A stretch of DNA of 64,000 nucleotides from Gnetum montanum (GCA_015680685.1 MNCI01001925.1:119181-183180), one strand, 5' to 3'. Shown: positions 12,260-24,700, counted from the first letter of the stretch. A program made the numbers and translations. The notes: generated by a model from the sequence alone, not told the origin.

Positions 12260-13478
12260 ATGAAGAAGGATTTTTTATCATTTTCAAAGCCCATAACTTT
12301 CCACTCGCTTGTTCAATTAATCCTGCTCTTTGTTCCTACAATTATTGGAGGTGAGCTTTACATCATGGGGGTCATAAAAAAGTTTACATCATGCAATGTT
12401 GAAACTCAAAAGGACCATATTGTTGAATATCTAAGACAACAATAGAAGTAACTTGCCAAGGTAACCATGGATTTGAGGATTTTGGCTATAGAAAATAGAA
12501 TTTTCTTGATGGAGAAGGTCAGAGAACTTCACCAAAAATTACCCATTAAAATTGCCTCCTAGAAAAATTATGCTCTAAATTTTGAAAGAGTGGAAAGTCA
12601 CTACAAGAACTAGGTTGGCCTTCTTAAAGAGGTTAACAAAAAGGAGATCTAGCTAGTGAAGGCAAAGGTAAACAAGGCCCTCTGGCAACTCCAACAAGGA
12701 GGTGACATGTGGTAGCCCATCTTTGATCGACTAAAAATGTACAACAAAGCATAAATCCATCTTAAGAAGTTGAAAATCAAGGATATGATCAAGTACATGG
12801 AGTTAGCCAACCTCTATTATGTGAACACGACAATGTTAATTACTAGAAGTCCAAGGTTAGAATTGGAAAAGAAAGTGACTAGCTCATACCATTTGTATGA
12901 GATGAAGCTTAAGCACCATAAGGACATAAAGAAAAGGTTGGAAATAGTTAATGCTGAACTAAAAACTATTAGAGCATAATTCATAGATCAATGATCAATG
13001 GCTAAGAACCTAGACAGAGAATGAATGAATACCAGGAGCTACAGAATGCTATCAGAGCATTCGGCATCAAACACAAACAATTCACTACTTTGTTTGTCAA
13101 TGTTAAGGAGTTATTCCCTGCCATGCCATATCCGTGAGATGTTCTTCTATTAGCCTACATTGGTGATGTTGCATGGATCATGTATGATCCCATAAGTAAA
13201 GAGGAGAAGATGAAAGCATTACTAGATGCATTTCATCTTCCAGTAGGATAGTCGTAACTGCCACATCCTCAACCTCAACTGCCATGTGCACCAGAGGTAG
13301 GGAAAACTCCTTCGACACCTCAAGAGCCTCCACCTTCATGGATCATTTGATTTTCTTCCCATATTTATCCATTAGAGGGGTTTTAGCTATTAAATTTTAT
13401 AACAGTATTCAATTTTATTTTCATGAATACCTTTTTTGTAAAAGCTATAAATTCATACACTTGGGTACTAAGAATTAG
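12260..13478 (+). pseudogene. Extra downstream coiled-coil ORF of element B, unknown function
   Basis: From the ATG at 12,260 the frame runs with a hydrophobic stretch (VQLILLFVPTIIGG, residues about 19-32) and then a long charged, Leu/Ile-spaced region rich in Lys and Glu, consistent with coiled coil (for example LELEKKVTSSYHLYEMKLKH and KRLEIVNAELKTI at 12,860-12,975). Stops occur at 12,443 and 12,559 and further on, so it is decayed. Athila-type elements are known to carry an envelope-like ORF between integrase and the 3' LTR. This position fits, but I see no clear transmembrane domain or sequence match, so the link is a guess. Confidence 0.4.
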
Positions 13479-13585
13479 TCTACATTAGTGAGAGTCAATC
13501 ATTCAATTAGTCAATGGTTCCATGCCTTTCCAAATTTTGTAGTAAATTGGTCCTCCGTTTGTTCACTCAAGGATGAGTTTTTAGT

Positions 13586-14428
13586 CAATTGTGGGGATAT
13601 GATGAATCATCATTGTTGATTAGCATTAACAAGCATGCATCGATGCATGAAAATATGCATCAAAGCATACATGTTGATGGTGTGTCTGGTCTTGCCTATA
13701 TAAATGCACATAACCATCACATTTATGACATCATTCATTTAGTAGCATAACAAAGTTCTTGTATTTTTCTTCTGTAATAGTTAGAATCTTTTCTAAGTGC
13801 CCATACTAGGAGTTGAGAAGTGTACAAATCCTTATTTGAACACTGATGTACCTAGACACTTCAATGTGAATGGCAAGAAATATGAACTTCTTAATAAACT
13901 TGTAGCACTTGAAATTAGCATTATGTTTACTTTAATTTACTTTACTATTATGCAATGTACATTAATGAACTTAATTAATTAGTTGAATATGAATAATTAA
14001 TGCACTTAAGTATGACCACCTCGAGCATATGCTAATGCTTGGTAATCCCAGTAGCACTTACACTTGGTAACCTAGTGGCATTGTGACATGTTCAGGATGT
14101 GTACAATAGGTGGGAATGGATGCTTATGTTAGAATTAGCTTAAGGCATTAAATAGTTACTAGATTAAGTAACATTTAACCACTTTATTTTCATGCTTAGG
14201 ATAAATAGATAAAAAATATAAAATTTGTACAAATCATGTGCCTTAGTTACAATTAATCATACCATTGTATCTCCACAAGTGGAACTGAGAAAACAAAAAT
14301 CACATCCTAAAGTTGACTACCTATATAATATGTATTTAGAGAGCTAAAGTCTATAGAATTCAATTAGATCACTTACTGAACACTAGTGATTCATATGGTT
14401 GGGCATTGGGACTACTTGCTAGTCATCA
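13586..14428 (+). repeat. 3' LTR of element B with preceding purine tract
   Basis: The LTR proper spans 13,600-14,428, beginning TGATGAATCATC and ending TCATCA. The short purine-containing CAATTGTGGGGATA at 13,586-13,599 is the candidate polypurine tract. A block ACTCAAGGATGAGTTTTTAG (13,565-13,584) recurs before the right LTR of D (near 53,020). The promoter block with TATATAAATG lies near 13,697. Confidence 0.85.
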
Positions 14429-14438
14429 TTAATGCTCA

Positions 14439-16950
14439 ATAACAATTCCTAAGAAGTAGCACTAGGTAGTAATAAATAGTACCTAAAAATAAGTATGCAA
14501 TAGTAAACACTAGCTAGTAGGCAAAAAAAAGGGAATAGAAAATGATAATAATGGAGATATAAGAAAAGGTAGAATAAGAAAGGATAATTATATTTAAGAA
14601 AGAGAGTGAGAAGGCCTTGTGCTTACTCTTCCATGATCTGCTACTTTTATTAGCTTTTTGTAGCCTTTTTCCTTTCTTTTATTCATCAATTCCTCTCTAT
14701 AGAAAAAGAAAACATAGGTATCATATGCCTTTTTCATGGTAGTTAAAGTATCTTTAACTAATATTTTAAGTTTTCCTTATGGATGCTCCAAATCTTTCTC
14801 AATACACTATCTTCTTTTATTTTTCATGATTAATGTCACCTTTCTAATCAAATTACAAAAGAAATCAATCTATTAATGGATTGATTGGTAAATTAAAAAT
14901 ATCATTATTAGTATTATTACCACTAAAATTTATAAAACTAAAAGAAAAGTGGGCTTAAGTTCCCACAAGTGGGCAATGTTGGATATAAAAAAGCCTTTAA
15001 TGCAAAGTTTACTAAAGTGTTTAAAGGACTCTCTATCTTGGATTAAGGCCAATTCATCATAGATCTTTTAATTATTATTGATTTAAATATATTTTTCATG
15101 TTTTTTGGTAAATCATGAGCACATCATAACTTATTCTCAATTATAGAAAGACTTGCAACTTTATTATGCTTGTTCCAAGTCCATATACAAAAGGAGGATT
15201 AGCATTAGGTTCATAGCCAATTGTAAAATCATGCTAAATCTTATGGATGAATTTTCTTTTTAAAGTTTTTTAGATTCTAGAAATCATCATTTTCAATGAT
15301 GATAAAGTGCTTATTCTTAATTTGAATATCTATATTCAAGCCTAGGCACTATCACTTGAAGAGGTTAAGACTTTCTCTCATCTACTAACTTTCCTAGGAC
15401 CCCACTTGGTGGGATGAGCATTATTACTCTACATGATGATTTATTTTTCAAGAAATTCTCCCAAATCAATGTGCAATAGTCATAAGACCTATGTTTTATG
15501 GGAAATGGATAAGGACTTATTAGGATGTCCTTCAGAAATGATGTGCAACATCATCAACTAGATGTTGTGGAAAGTAGACAAAGGTTCCCACATTAGGGAT
15601 GGGTATATCTAGAGAAGTAAGTCAAGCATTAGAATTTTGGATGATAACCTAAAACATTGATATTCTAAATAAAAAGACCTCTAAAATTATTAACACCATG
15701 AAAAGATAAAGAATCAACATTACCTACATTTAAGAAATAAGATCAGAAGCAAATAAAGATGTGAGATTTAGATGAGGGTTACAAACTTTTCTACTTACGA
15801 AAAACATTATTAAAATGGAATGGTCATTATCATTAATTAATCTATCAAAGATAATGTAGTATAAGTATACCATCATGATGATTAAATTATGAACATCAAG
15901 CTTGTGTTTGGAAATGAGATCATCAATATCATCATCATATATGCTTCACAAATTAGCCTAGAAAACTCTATCAAAAAATATTTTCTAAATTATATAAATT
16001 TAGTACTTAATAAATTCCTTATTAAGAAGCATATTTATTTATAGGAATTTTCATGATCATGCTAAATATATGAAAATATGTTATAATAATATTCATGGAG
16101 GACATAGATTTGGAAAACATAAAGATATAGGAGATTTGTAGGTAAAATTTATATGTGTTTTTTATATTGTAATTACAAATACTTATTTTTAAAATCCAAT
16201 AGAATATTTAATTATATATAAGAGTGATATGAATAAAACATATATTGATTATTTCTTGTTGTACAAAAGAGAAAAGGCCATGTATAAATAAATTGGCTAA
16301 TGGTCATGGACTTAGCTATATAAAGCTTCAAAGGTAGCATGAGAAAAGGGACTAAATGAATAAAATGGTAAAATTTTAAAGAAGGCAATATCATTTTATT
16401 TAGAGAATAGTTACTTCAATAATAAATTTAGAAATAGGATTTCTAGGAAAATTTAATTTAAGGATAAATAGAAGGTTGTATTAAGAAAAATGAATAGAAC
16501 ATTTTAGGTGAAATTAAAATGCATCACAAAGGAGATATGAGGGTGGAGTGATGAAGTGCAATATACTAGTCAAAACAAGAAAAGATACTTTAAAGAATGA
16601 TAGTAAAACAAAAACCAAAAGACTAGGTTGATGTATAAAACGATAAAAGAAGGCAACAATAGTAATAGCCAAAGCCAAACATAAGACCTTGGATAACTTT
16701 TATGAGAAATTAAAAACAAATAAATGGGGAAAATATACTTATAAATTAAAAAAATAGAAACAAGAAATATAAGAATATTGATCATGTCAAATGCATGAAG
16801 GAGCCAAATGAAAAAATTTTGATAAAAGACAATGAAATTTTGAATAAGTAGAAAAATAATTTTAAATAATTCTTACATGAGTAATTTCCAAGAGAAAATT
16901 TTCTAAAAGAAAATTCACATTTTAATTTAGTTAATGAATTTTCCTTTTCT
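14439..16950. other. AT-rich sequence with no recognisable gene
   Basis: No ORF of interest occurs here and no LTR or RNA gene was recognised. Part of it may be the 5' portion of the LINE that follows, but I could not identify an endonuclease domain. Confidence 0.5.
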
Positions 16951-16959
16951 AAGATAAAG

Positions 16960-18540
16960 ATATGCTTATCAAAGATAAAATATGGGAAAGTGGCTATACT
17001 AGAGAATATTGGAAAGCATTGAGAGCTATAGGAGTTTCTTGGAAAGATAATTATTTAACAAAATTTTAAATGATGGAGAAATGTCAAAAAATTACCAAAA
17101 ATCATTTTCATCTTTATTTACAAAAATAAAGGATATGTGCAAAATTGTGCAAACAATAAAGGAATGAAGCTAATGAGGCATACTATGAAGCTTTAGAAGA
17201 GAGACATAGAGCAGTGTCTTTGACTTGAACCAATAGTATTAGAAAACAAAATTAGATTTATGGGATAGAGGTATACTATAGAGGTTATTTTTTAATATGA
17301 TAATTTATGGATAAATTTAAAAAATATAGAAGATATATATATATATATATATATGTCTTCATTGACTTGAAAAAATCATATGATATAGTACCCAGAGATA
17401 TTATTTGCTGAGCCTTAGGAAGGAAAAAATTTGTAATAAATATATTAAAGTGAGTCAAGATATATATGAAAGAGCTACCACTAAAATTAGACCTTATTAA
17501 ACAACATTAGATTTTCTAGTCATAGTAGATCTACATCAAGGATCTACACTTAGTACATACTTACAATTATTAAGGATGAATTAATAAAGAGAATGCAAGA
17601 TGAAATTTCTTAGTGTATGTTATTTATTGATGATATTATGTTAGTGGATATATATCTAAAATAGAGAAGTAGAGATATGCTTTCAAATCAAAAGGCTTAA
17701 AAATTAGTAGAAATAAGATAGAATATATGAAATGCAATTTTGATACCAACATAAATAGTGATAAAACAAAAGTAAAAATTCAAGGCCATAAATTTCCTTA
17801 TTACATCTAGTTCCACTATCTAGAATCAATGCTCTAATTAGATTGTCAAATTGATAAAGATATATAAAATAGAATTGAGGCAATATGGTCAAAATGAAGA
17901 CAATCTAGTGACATTCTATGTAATAATAGAATACCTATAAAACTAAATGAAAAAATTTATAGGATAGTAATCAAGCTTGAAATCTTATATAGTGTTGAAT
18001 ATTTGACTATACAAAAGAGGCATAAATAATAGATTAGTGTGGAAGTAAAGAGAATTCTTAGATAGATGTTGAATATTACCAAAATAGATAAACTATACAA
18101 CATAGACATTATAGAAAGAATTAAAGTGGCTTCTATTTTAAATAAGTTATAAAAATAGTAGCATAGATGGTGTAAGCATATGCAAAGAAGATTAGATAAC
18201 AAGCCTATAAAAAATTTCTACATTACTATTTAACAAAAGATAATAAAAGAAAGATCAAAGAAGGCATTGAAAGAAATTGTTGAACATGATTTAAAGATAT
18301 TGCAAATAAACAAAGATCTAACTATTCATAGAGATAAATAGTGAAAAGAAACTCATGTAGCTGATGCCATTTTGTTAAGGCAAGCCTAAGATGATATTGA
18401 TGATGACCAAGTCTTATATGCAAACCCAAAATCAAAAAAAGTTGTTGAAAAATCAAGCTACACTTACATCCATAAAAGTCATGGTTTGTTGAAATTAGTA
18501 GAAGAGGAGCTTGTATCCATCTCATCATACAATCACAACA
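16960..18540 (+). mobile_element. Decayed LINE, RTE-like reverse transcriptase
   Basis: Fragments of one RT can be read across frames: HTMKL-KRDIEQ near 17,180, FIDLKKSYDIVPRD (motif A) at 17,358, LFIDDIMLV (motif C, Ala replaced by Ile) at 17,620, NKIEYMKCNFDTN at 17,710, NNRIPIKLNEKIYR at 17,920 and HMQRRLDNKPIKN near 18,177. This order, with the post-RT FHYLxS and HMQRR blocks, is that of plant RTE-type LINEs. Frameshifts and stops are many; motifs A and C are in different frames. A TA microsatellite at about 17,331-17,354 lies just before motif A. The 5' end and poly(A) tail were not found. Confidence 0.75.
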
Positions 18541-19344
18541 TACTCACAATCATTATCAAAATATATATAGTTTATCTTTTATCATTTCTCACTACTGGTA
18601 AACTAGTGGCATGTCAAAATGTTATTCTGGTCTAGCTTACCTTATGTCAATCTTATGCTAACTCTAATTATATATTTTTTAGTCCACCTACATTTACAAA
18701 TTCTTCAAAGGATATTACCATGATTCAAAGTATCATGATGGACTAAAGAAAATCACCAATGCAACCTTCCACAACATAGAATACAAACATCATTAACACA
18801 CAACCAATGCTTCTAGCCTCATCCATCTTTGGAACCTATCATACAAAGTTTGTGAGAGCCACATGTTACTAGTATGTACCTAAAACAAACTATTTAACTA
18901 CTATTATTCTTACTATTTGTGATATATAATTAGTAGAACAAAAATGAGATTTCATCATTTGATAGTTAAAATATGTATATGACTCAAAATTCTTCATGAG
19001 GAATGCATATGTCAAATGTATTATAAAAATGTTAAATGTATAATATAAATAGTATTAAAGACAAATACTACATTTTTCTATCATATCCTACATTTGAGCA
19101 CCATTGACATAGGTGAAATATTATGATTGCTAATTTGATCGAATCATTCCAAATGTTATCAAGAACACTTGGTATTTTTCTTAATGATGTTTATAAGAAA
19201 TGTACCACATATATTTCTACTATCTAATAATTCTACAATGTCTACCAATAAAATAAAATTTTAATTTTATTTTCAATTTTAGTAACTAGATCTTGTTTAT
19301 ATCAATTTACCATAAGCTTTACTTTCCATTATTTTTCAGCTATG
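18541..19344. other. AT-rich spacer
   Basis: No gene, repeat or RNA was recognised. It ends in the left target duplication of element C2. Confidence 0.5.
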
Positions 19345-19349
19345 ATATT

Positions 19350-20569
19350 TGTTAAATTTTTGGTATGTTAAAACCTTAAGAAAAATGGAGAACATAGAAT
19401 TTTTTATGGAATGTGATGCAAGGAATGAAGGAGAGCCTATGATATGAGATGACATCTACAAAGATATGTCAAAATGGAGATTATAAGAACTTTCTAGACA
19501 TGAATGAAGACATAATGAATGAGAGCTACAACAAGATGTCAAAGTAAGGAATACAAGAACTCAAGAGAGCATGGACAAGAACTTCATTAGAAAAGTGTGA
19601 GCAAGGGCAAAGAAGAAGACTACAGTAAAATCAAGATGCTCCAAGAGTTCAAATCAATGAGAGAAATCCTTGAGAAGCAAAGTTCAAAAGATGAAAATAT
19701 GTCTTCTATAAGCAAAATACATCTTGGCCTAAGTAGAGAAATCTTAGAGAAGATATCTCCTAGAAACAAGAGACATCTCCTTTCAAGAGAAGACATCTCC
19801 TCAAATATGTCTCCCATGAAGAAGCAATGTCTCCCCTAAATGAAATTATGATGTAGAGAGATGTCCCAATCTCAAAGAATATTTCTTCATTAGCCATTAG
19901 ATAACAATTACATGAATTCCAAGGTGATTTTGAATACTTCAAGACTATAAGAAGACTTCATTCTCTTGGGAACTATCTATGTTTCTAAGCAAGCAAGTGT
20001 CAAAAGTAAGCAATCATTATGTACTCTATTGTATTGCATTTATGTACCTCATTGTAATATCTTTTGTACTATTGTAGTGATGTTATTGTATTATGCCTCA
20101 AAGTACAAGTACTAGTAAATCCATTGCATCCTTTCCTTGTAATATGTTTTCTCTTTCTTATTGCCATACTGGGGTTGATGTGCTTCTTACAAGAAGGCAT
20201 CATCATTGAGCTTGTTAGGACCTAGCTAAGCTGAGTAGTTGGTGTAGTGTCATAACACTCCATAGCAAAGCTTAATTTGTAAAGGTTGTGGGATCCTGGA
20301 AACCACATTATAAGCTTATCAGAACCTTGCGAGGTTGAGTGGATTCATGACAATGAATCACTCTGAAGTGAAGCTTATAGCTCTACAGGATGTAGTACCT
20401 TCAACCACATTTTAAGAGAAACAAAGTTCAAAGGTGTATAAGCAATTTACCCTCCAAGTGTGGAGTGCCCAAGTTGGGGGACCATGTAAAATTGGTGTGT
20501 GATTTGTGTTGAAGAATTTTTGTTTTGGGAAACTTATTCATTCCCCTTTTCTAAGTTCAATGATCCTCA
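19350..20569 (+). repeat. 5' LTR of C2
   Basis: It begins TGTTAAATTTTTGG and ends ATCCTCA, pairing with 44,028-45,245. The U3 part around 19,690-19,850 has many AGACATCT/AGATGTCT-like octamers in both orientations. Confidence 0.9.
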
Positions 20570-20571
20570 AG

Positions 20572-20584
20572 TAGTATTAGATCC
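20572..20584 (+). other. Primer-binding site of C2
   Basis: TAGTATTAGATCC differs at three positions from TGGTATCAGAGCC, the initiator-methionine tRNA primer site typical of copia elements. It lies two bases after the LTR end. Confidence 0.7.
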
Positions 20585-20621
20585 TATTACTCTTATTTCT
20601 ACATCAATTTCTAAGAGTAAA

Positions 20622-20939
20622 TAATGGAGGGAACTTCTTACACAAATCCATCCATGTTTAATGGATTCAACTTTTCCTATTGAAAGGCAAGAATGTAGAG
20701 CTTCTTTGAATCAATGGAATTTGAAGTCTAGAAATCCATCCTTGAAGAGTACACACTGCCTGTTGATGGTGCAATAGGAGCCATCAAGCCCTAAAATAAA
20801 TGGACATAAGAAGAAAGAGATAAGTTTATGCATGACTCAAAAACTAAAAATTATATATATTGTGCATTATATAAATCTAAATTTAATAGAGTAGCTAGAT
20901 GTAAAATGGCAAAAGAAATTTGGGAAACATTAGAGGTTG
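20622..20939 (+). pseudogene. gag of C2, 5' part
   Basis: The ATG at 20,622 begins MEGTSYTNPSMFNGFNFSY, then a stop where copia gag has Trp in the FxYWKxRM motif (TGA for TGG), followed by KARM. The frame ends in KEIWETLEVA at 20,940, where element A interrupts it. The reading frame resumes at 40,019 with EETSIVKKSK, which is the expected continuation of copia gag. Confidence 0.8.
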
Positions 20940-20944
20940 CATAT
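20940..20944. repeat. Left target-site duplication of element A (CATAT)
   Basis: CATAT here and at 40,014-40,018 flank the TG...CA ends of element A exactly and fall within one codon context of C2 gag. Confidence 0.9.
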
Positions 20945-22836
20945 TGTAGCCACCGAAAACGTCAATGGTTGAAACACCGAGAGGTTGCTGGGCAAACAAT
21001 TTAACCCCAAATCCATGCGAGGATCGTGCTAGATAAAATAGAAGCGGGGCACCCTAAATAATCTAGTTGATCAAACAAGGACTTAATTGGTATAACTTAA
21101 CCTTACGTGAACGTTGTTTTAAATGCAAAATATGCGAGGTAAAATCAATGATCAATAAATGCAAGAATGAAGGAAATAATGCCAAGAAATAATAACAATA
21201 AAGAGATAATAGAATAAACTTGGGTAAGAAAATGCACTGCCCCAAGGTCACGGGTTTGATTCTTTACCTTGTTTGAAAAATGTATAACAAGTTATACAAT
21301 GCTAGAGGCACACAGAGAGTTCAAGAGTAACCAAAGTACTCAAAATGTGCTAACTATGCTCTTGAATATGAACTTAAAAGCCAGCTGCACAAAAATGCCA
21401 ACTCTTTGGATGAGAAATGCCAACTAGAAAAGCCAACCAATGCAAAATTCCAACAAGCCAACTGCTCTTATTAATGTAAAAATGCCAATTCTTTGAGCAA
21501 AAAAGCCAACTAGAAAAGCCAACCTCAAAAATGCTAGTGCAAAAAAGCCAACCCACTGAGCATTGTTCATCAAGGTATTTATAGGACCAGGAGTAGGCGA
21601 GAAATGCGGCTTAGGTGCCACATGTCCTAGACCCCACAATATGCAATCATGATGGTACCCTGTAGGCGTGCTGTGCCGGTTGTGAATTTTTCTATGTTGT
21701 AACCATGTTGTCGAAACTACACGTGTTGGAATCCAATGTGCTAACGATCCAAGTAGAAATGGAGTCTCCACCCTAGGACTACATCTTCCCTATCCTTATG
21801 AACAGGATCAAGCATAGCGACAAATTTTGGGGGATGGACTAAGGGGTATGCCAAAGTGGAACAAATTCACTGATCACGGCGAGCTTAGTTATTGCTAACA
21901 AGCTGTAGAACTAGTTGAAGATGTCCTGATGCCTCTGTCAACTTTACATCACTTACACTGTCTAGCACATTGAAGTAGTGTAGCCGCTTACTACACTATG
22001 CTACACTATGTAGCATAGCACATTGATGTAGCATAGCTGCTTGCTATGCTGTGCTACGCTATGTAGCATAGCATAGTGTAGCCACTAGTTTGAACAAAAA
22101 ACTTGCATTGGAATCAACAACATTTTTTGGAAGCCTTGGCACACACTGGGTTAACCTTTGGAAGACTTTATTGATTTGCATCTTTGCTACACTATGCTAC
22201 GCTACGTAGTGTAGCATAGCGTAGTGGCCAATGTAACATGCATTTCTATCAAAATTGCGGGGTTTCACGAGAAAACTTTGCTTGTGGTTCAAGGGCTAAC
22301 TAAGATAGGGTGGTTTTGGAAGCCAAAATGCTATTAGATGCAGTCCTTTTGCCCCAAAATCTTGGTAGAGGAGTCTTTGCGTGTTTTTCCCTTGCTACGC
22401 TATGTAGCGTAGCATAGCATAGCACCTTGTATTGGCCAAATTTTGACTTTGCCATGCACGAACATCTTGCCAAAGCTTGTATTTGGACACTTAATTGATT
22501 TTTCAAAGGCTTGCTACGCTATGCAGCGTAGCGTAGCATAACAGACCTCTCTACTAGAAAAGTTGCCAAACTATTTTTCTCATCCTGAACACCGTCCACA
22601 ACTCCTAGCATAGTTTTTGAGTAGACTAATAGTCGGGTGAATTGTCCAAGTGGACAGGCTAGAGAGTCCATCAGGCCTGTTAGCTTTGGAGGTAGAAAAC
22701 TTGCCAAACTGGATAGTCTAATCTCAGTGCTTACATTTTCCTTCCAAACTGTCATGATGCTACACTTGTGGAAGTCCTTGCCTAAACTCCAAGACCCTGG
22801 TGAAGTAAGAGGATCTCAAAATTTTATGATGTTTCA
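20945..22836 (-). repeat. 3' LTR of element A
   Basis: Pairs with 38,112-40,013. It contains near-tandem AAAATGCCAAC/AAAAGCCAAC units (21,375-21,560) and four clusters of GCTAYGCTA-type palindromes (about 21,965-22,085, 22,186-22,226, 22,394-22,425, 22,513-22,543). The minus-strand TATAAATA is at 21,576-21,583. Confidence 0.92.
21576..21583 (-). promoter_or_regulatory. TATA box in 3' LTR of element A
   Basis: TATAAATA on the minus strand, followed by a CC-rich step (TATAAATACC). The same site occurs in the other LTR at 38,743-38,750. Confidence 0.65.
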
Positions 22837-22852
22837 CTAGCCCCTCTTTGTC
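22837..22852 (-). other. Polypurine tract of element A
   Basis: On the minus strand AAAGAGGGGCTAG lies directly before the LTR start TGAAACATC. This is the normal position and composition for the plus-strand primer of reverse transcription. Confidence 0.75.
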
Positions 22853-24190
22853 GACATCTAGAGGATAGGCCCAAGAGATGCTAACAAAGAATATGAAACA
22901 CCATGAAATACAAGATGCTAACATCACTCTTTAGTAATTATCCAGATGTCGCTTAGCTATGCTTGAGAGTGCAAAGATAGTCATGTAGGGAATGGGGAAA
23001 GGGTGGATTTGCGGTGAAAGTTTTAGGAAGAGAAAGATGTAGCATAGTGTGGTCCCTCATTGGAGTGCTTATGAGGGAGTCGATACACATGGGCATATTT
23101 CTTTTGTAGGCTTCTGACCTGTCATCAGAATACTTAGAGATGGTCATTCCGAAACAACTAACGTGCCATTTGTTTTGGGCACGTGTTTTTTTTTTGAGAT
23201 TTTGCTCTTTTACACTTTTCTTTTGTCATTTTTCCATGTTCATTTGCAAACAACCTTGTTGCAAGATAGGTGTTTCCTCCCCAGGATGAGTTGCGTTACA
23301 TCCACATGGGGCTTTGACCTACCTACATATGTTTCCCATGTGGCGAGTTTCGTTATGTGCATCATGGACTTTGCAGTTGAGCATATGGAAGGGCTTTACA
23401 GGCATTAGGAAAATTTGTAAAAAGAGGTGTGAGAAGGAGAATTGCAGGTGTAAGAAATGAGGTAAAGGAGGTTAAGGGGGAGGACAAGATGTGCACTCCC
23501 AAGTAGCCAAGATAGTCAAGACAACCACCTTGGAACGATGTAGTGTCCTGCCACCTTGGAGAAATGCACCTCTGACTAACACCCCTTTGGCATGTACCCT
23601 AAAAACACAACAGAGGGCAAACCAGAAGAAACAACCATCAAGCAGAATGAAGGCAAAGGTCTTACTTTCTTTGGATGCTACTAGAGCAATGGACATTATT
23701 TCTAAGGCATGCGATGTCCAAACCAAAAAGGCCAACAATAGTTCTAGTAACATCAGCGTGGAGGGATTAGCATCGAGAAGGGTAGGAGTTGCGGTGATGC
23801 AGGTGCTTAGGAGTCCCCGACCAAGGCAAACATCATGTAGCTTAGCTATAAGGTGAAAAGCCTAACAGCTGAATATCTTTTGGGCTTAGGCGATGGTGGG
23901 GGATAGAGGGTAGCAACTTTGTGGCTAGGCCACAATAGTGCTAGGACTCCAGCAGCAAGTGCCAACCATAGGAGCTACTGCCAGGGCAATGGGCCATGGT
24001 AGCAGTAGCTCTGGAAGGTCAACAAGATGTTAGATGACATCTCTGGAGGATTGGCAAGATGCTAGGGGTAGTGGTGCTGCATATATTCCAAAGAGTGTTT
24101 TCTTGGCATCATGAACTGCATTCTAGAACTGCAATGTCCCACACCATGTTGGCACTGTGCACACTTGCTTACTTGTAGGGTCATGGATGC
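22853..24190. other. 3' region of element A, no recognised gene
   Basis: This part lies between integrase and the 3' LTR. A plus-strand frame at 23,491-23,853 (121 codons, basic, Ser/Lys-rich) and an overlapping minus-strand frame at 23,472-23,753 are open, but neither has a family match I recognise. Known Tat elements can carry antisense ORFs in this position, so a remnant of one is possible. Confidence 0.35.
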
Positions 24191-24194
24191 ACGC

Positions 24195-24700
24195 TAAGGA
24201 TGTCATGCCATGAACCCAATTTAAGGTCCTGGTAGACCATCTAATGTATTGGTTTCAGGTCCCAGTAGACCATGGTATGCTAGTTTAAGGTCTCAAGAGA
24301 CCATGGTATGCTAGCTTAAGGTCCTAGTAGACTGCTATGCTAGTTTAAGGTCCTAGCAAACTGTGGTGCACTAGTTTAAGGTCCCAAAAGACCGATGTGT
24401 TGGTTTAAGGTCCCAGCAGACCATTGTGCTAGTTTAAGGTCCCAGCAGACCGCTATGATAGTTTATCTTCGTAGCAGATGATGGATGGGCCAGTTTAAGG
24501 CTGTAGCAGATCATTTATGCTAGTTTTATGTCATAGCAGACAATCTTTGTTAGTTTTATGTTATGGTGGATGGTCTGTGTCAGTTTATAGTCATAGAAAA
24601 CTATCTATGCCAATTTATAGTCATAGTGGACTATGAATGCCAGTTTATAGTCGTAGCAAACTATCTTTTCCAGTTTTACGTCATAGTGGATGATTTGCTT
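24195..24700. repeat. Degenerate minisatellite 1, about 31-34 bp unit
   Basis: Roughly 15 imperfect units carry a core TAGTTTAAGGTCCCAGCAGACC (split here as TAGTTTAAGGTC + CCAGCAGACC) followed by a short variable spacer such as ATGGTATGC. Units at the right end drift to TTTATAGTCATAG. It starts right after the integrase C-terminus on the element's strand. Confidence 0.8.

Larger units (their letters stand above)
2159..14428 (+). mobile_element. Element B: decayed Ty3/gypsy LTR retrotransposon, non-chromovirus (Athila-like) type
   Basis: Direct LTRs (2,159-3,058 and 13,600-14,428) bracket a primer-binding site, gag, protease, RT, RNase H and integrase in gypsy order on the plus strand. The flanks carry a 5-bp target duplication with one change, TCAAT at 2,154-2,158 and TTAAT at 14,429-14,433. 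In one 102-bp LTR stretch I counted about 10 differences, so the insertion is old. All ORFs are broken by stops. The RT reads FMDD-type (VFMDDLYTYG), as in Athila-like elements. A 1,223-bp solo copia LTR interrupts gag. Confidence 0.85.

Noticed and set aside
14439-16950. Search for a LINE endonuclease domain upstream of the RT
   Set aside because: No endonuclease motifs could be read in any frame, so the LINE was not extended to the left.
17331-17354. TA-rich stretch as a possible origin or terminator
   Set aside because: It is a simple microsatellite inside a decayed LINE.
23491-23856. Plus-strand ORF of 121 codons between integrase and LTR of element A
   Set aside because: No motif, no homologous frame elsewhere in the window, and an equally plausible opposite frame. 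It is kept only as a note in the 3' region.
24195-24700. Possible CRISPR-like array
   Set aside because: Units are degenerate and spacers are not unique sequences; the context is a plant retrotransposon.
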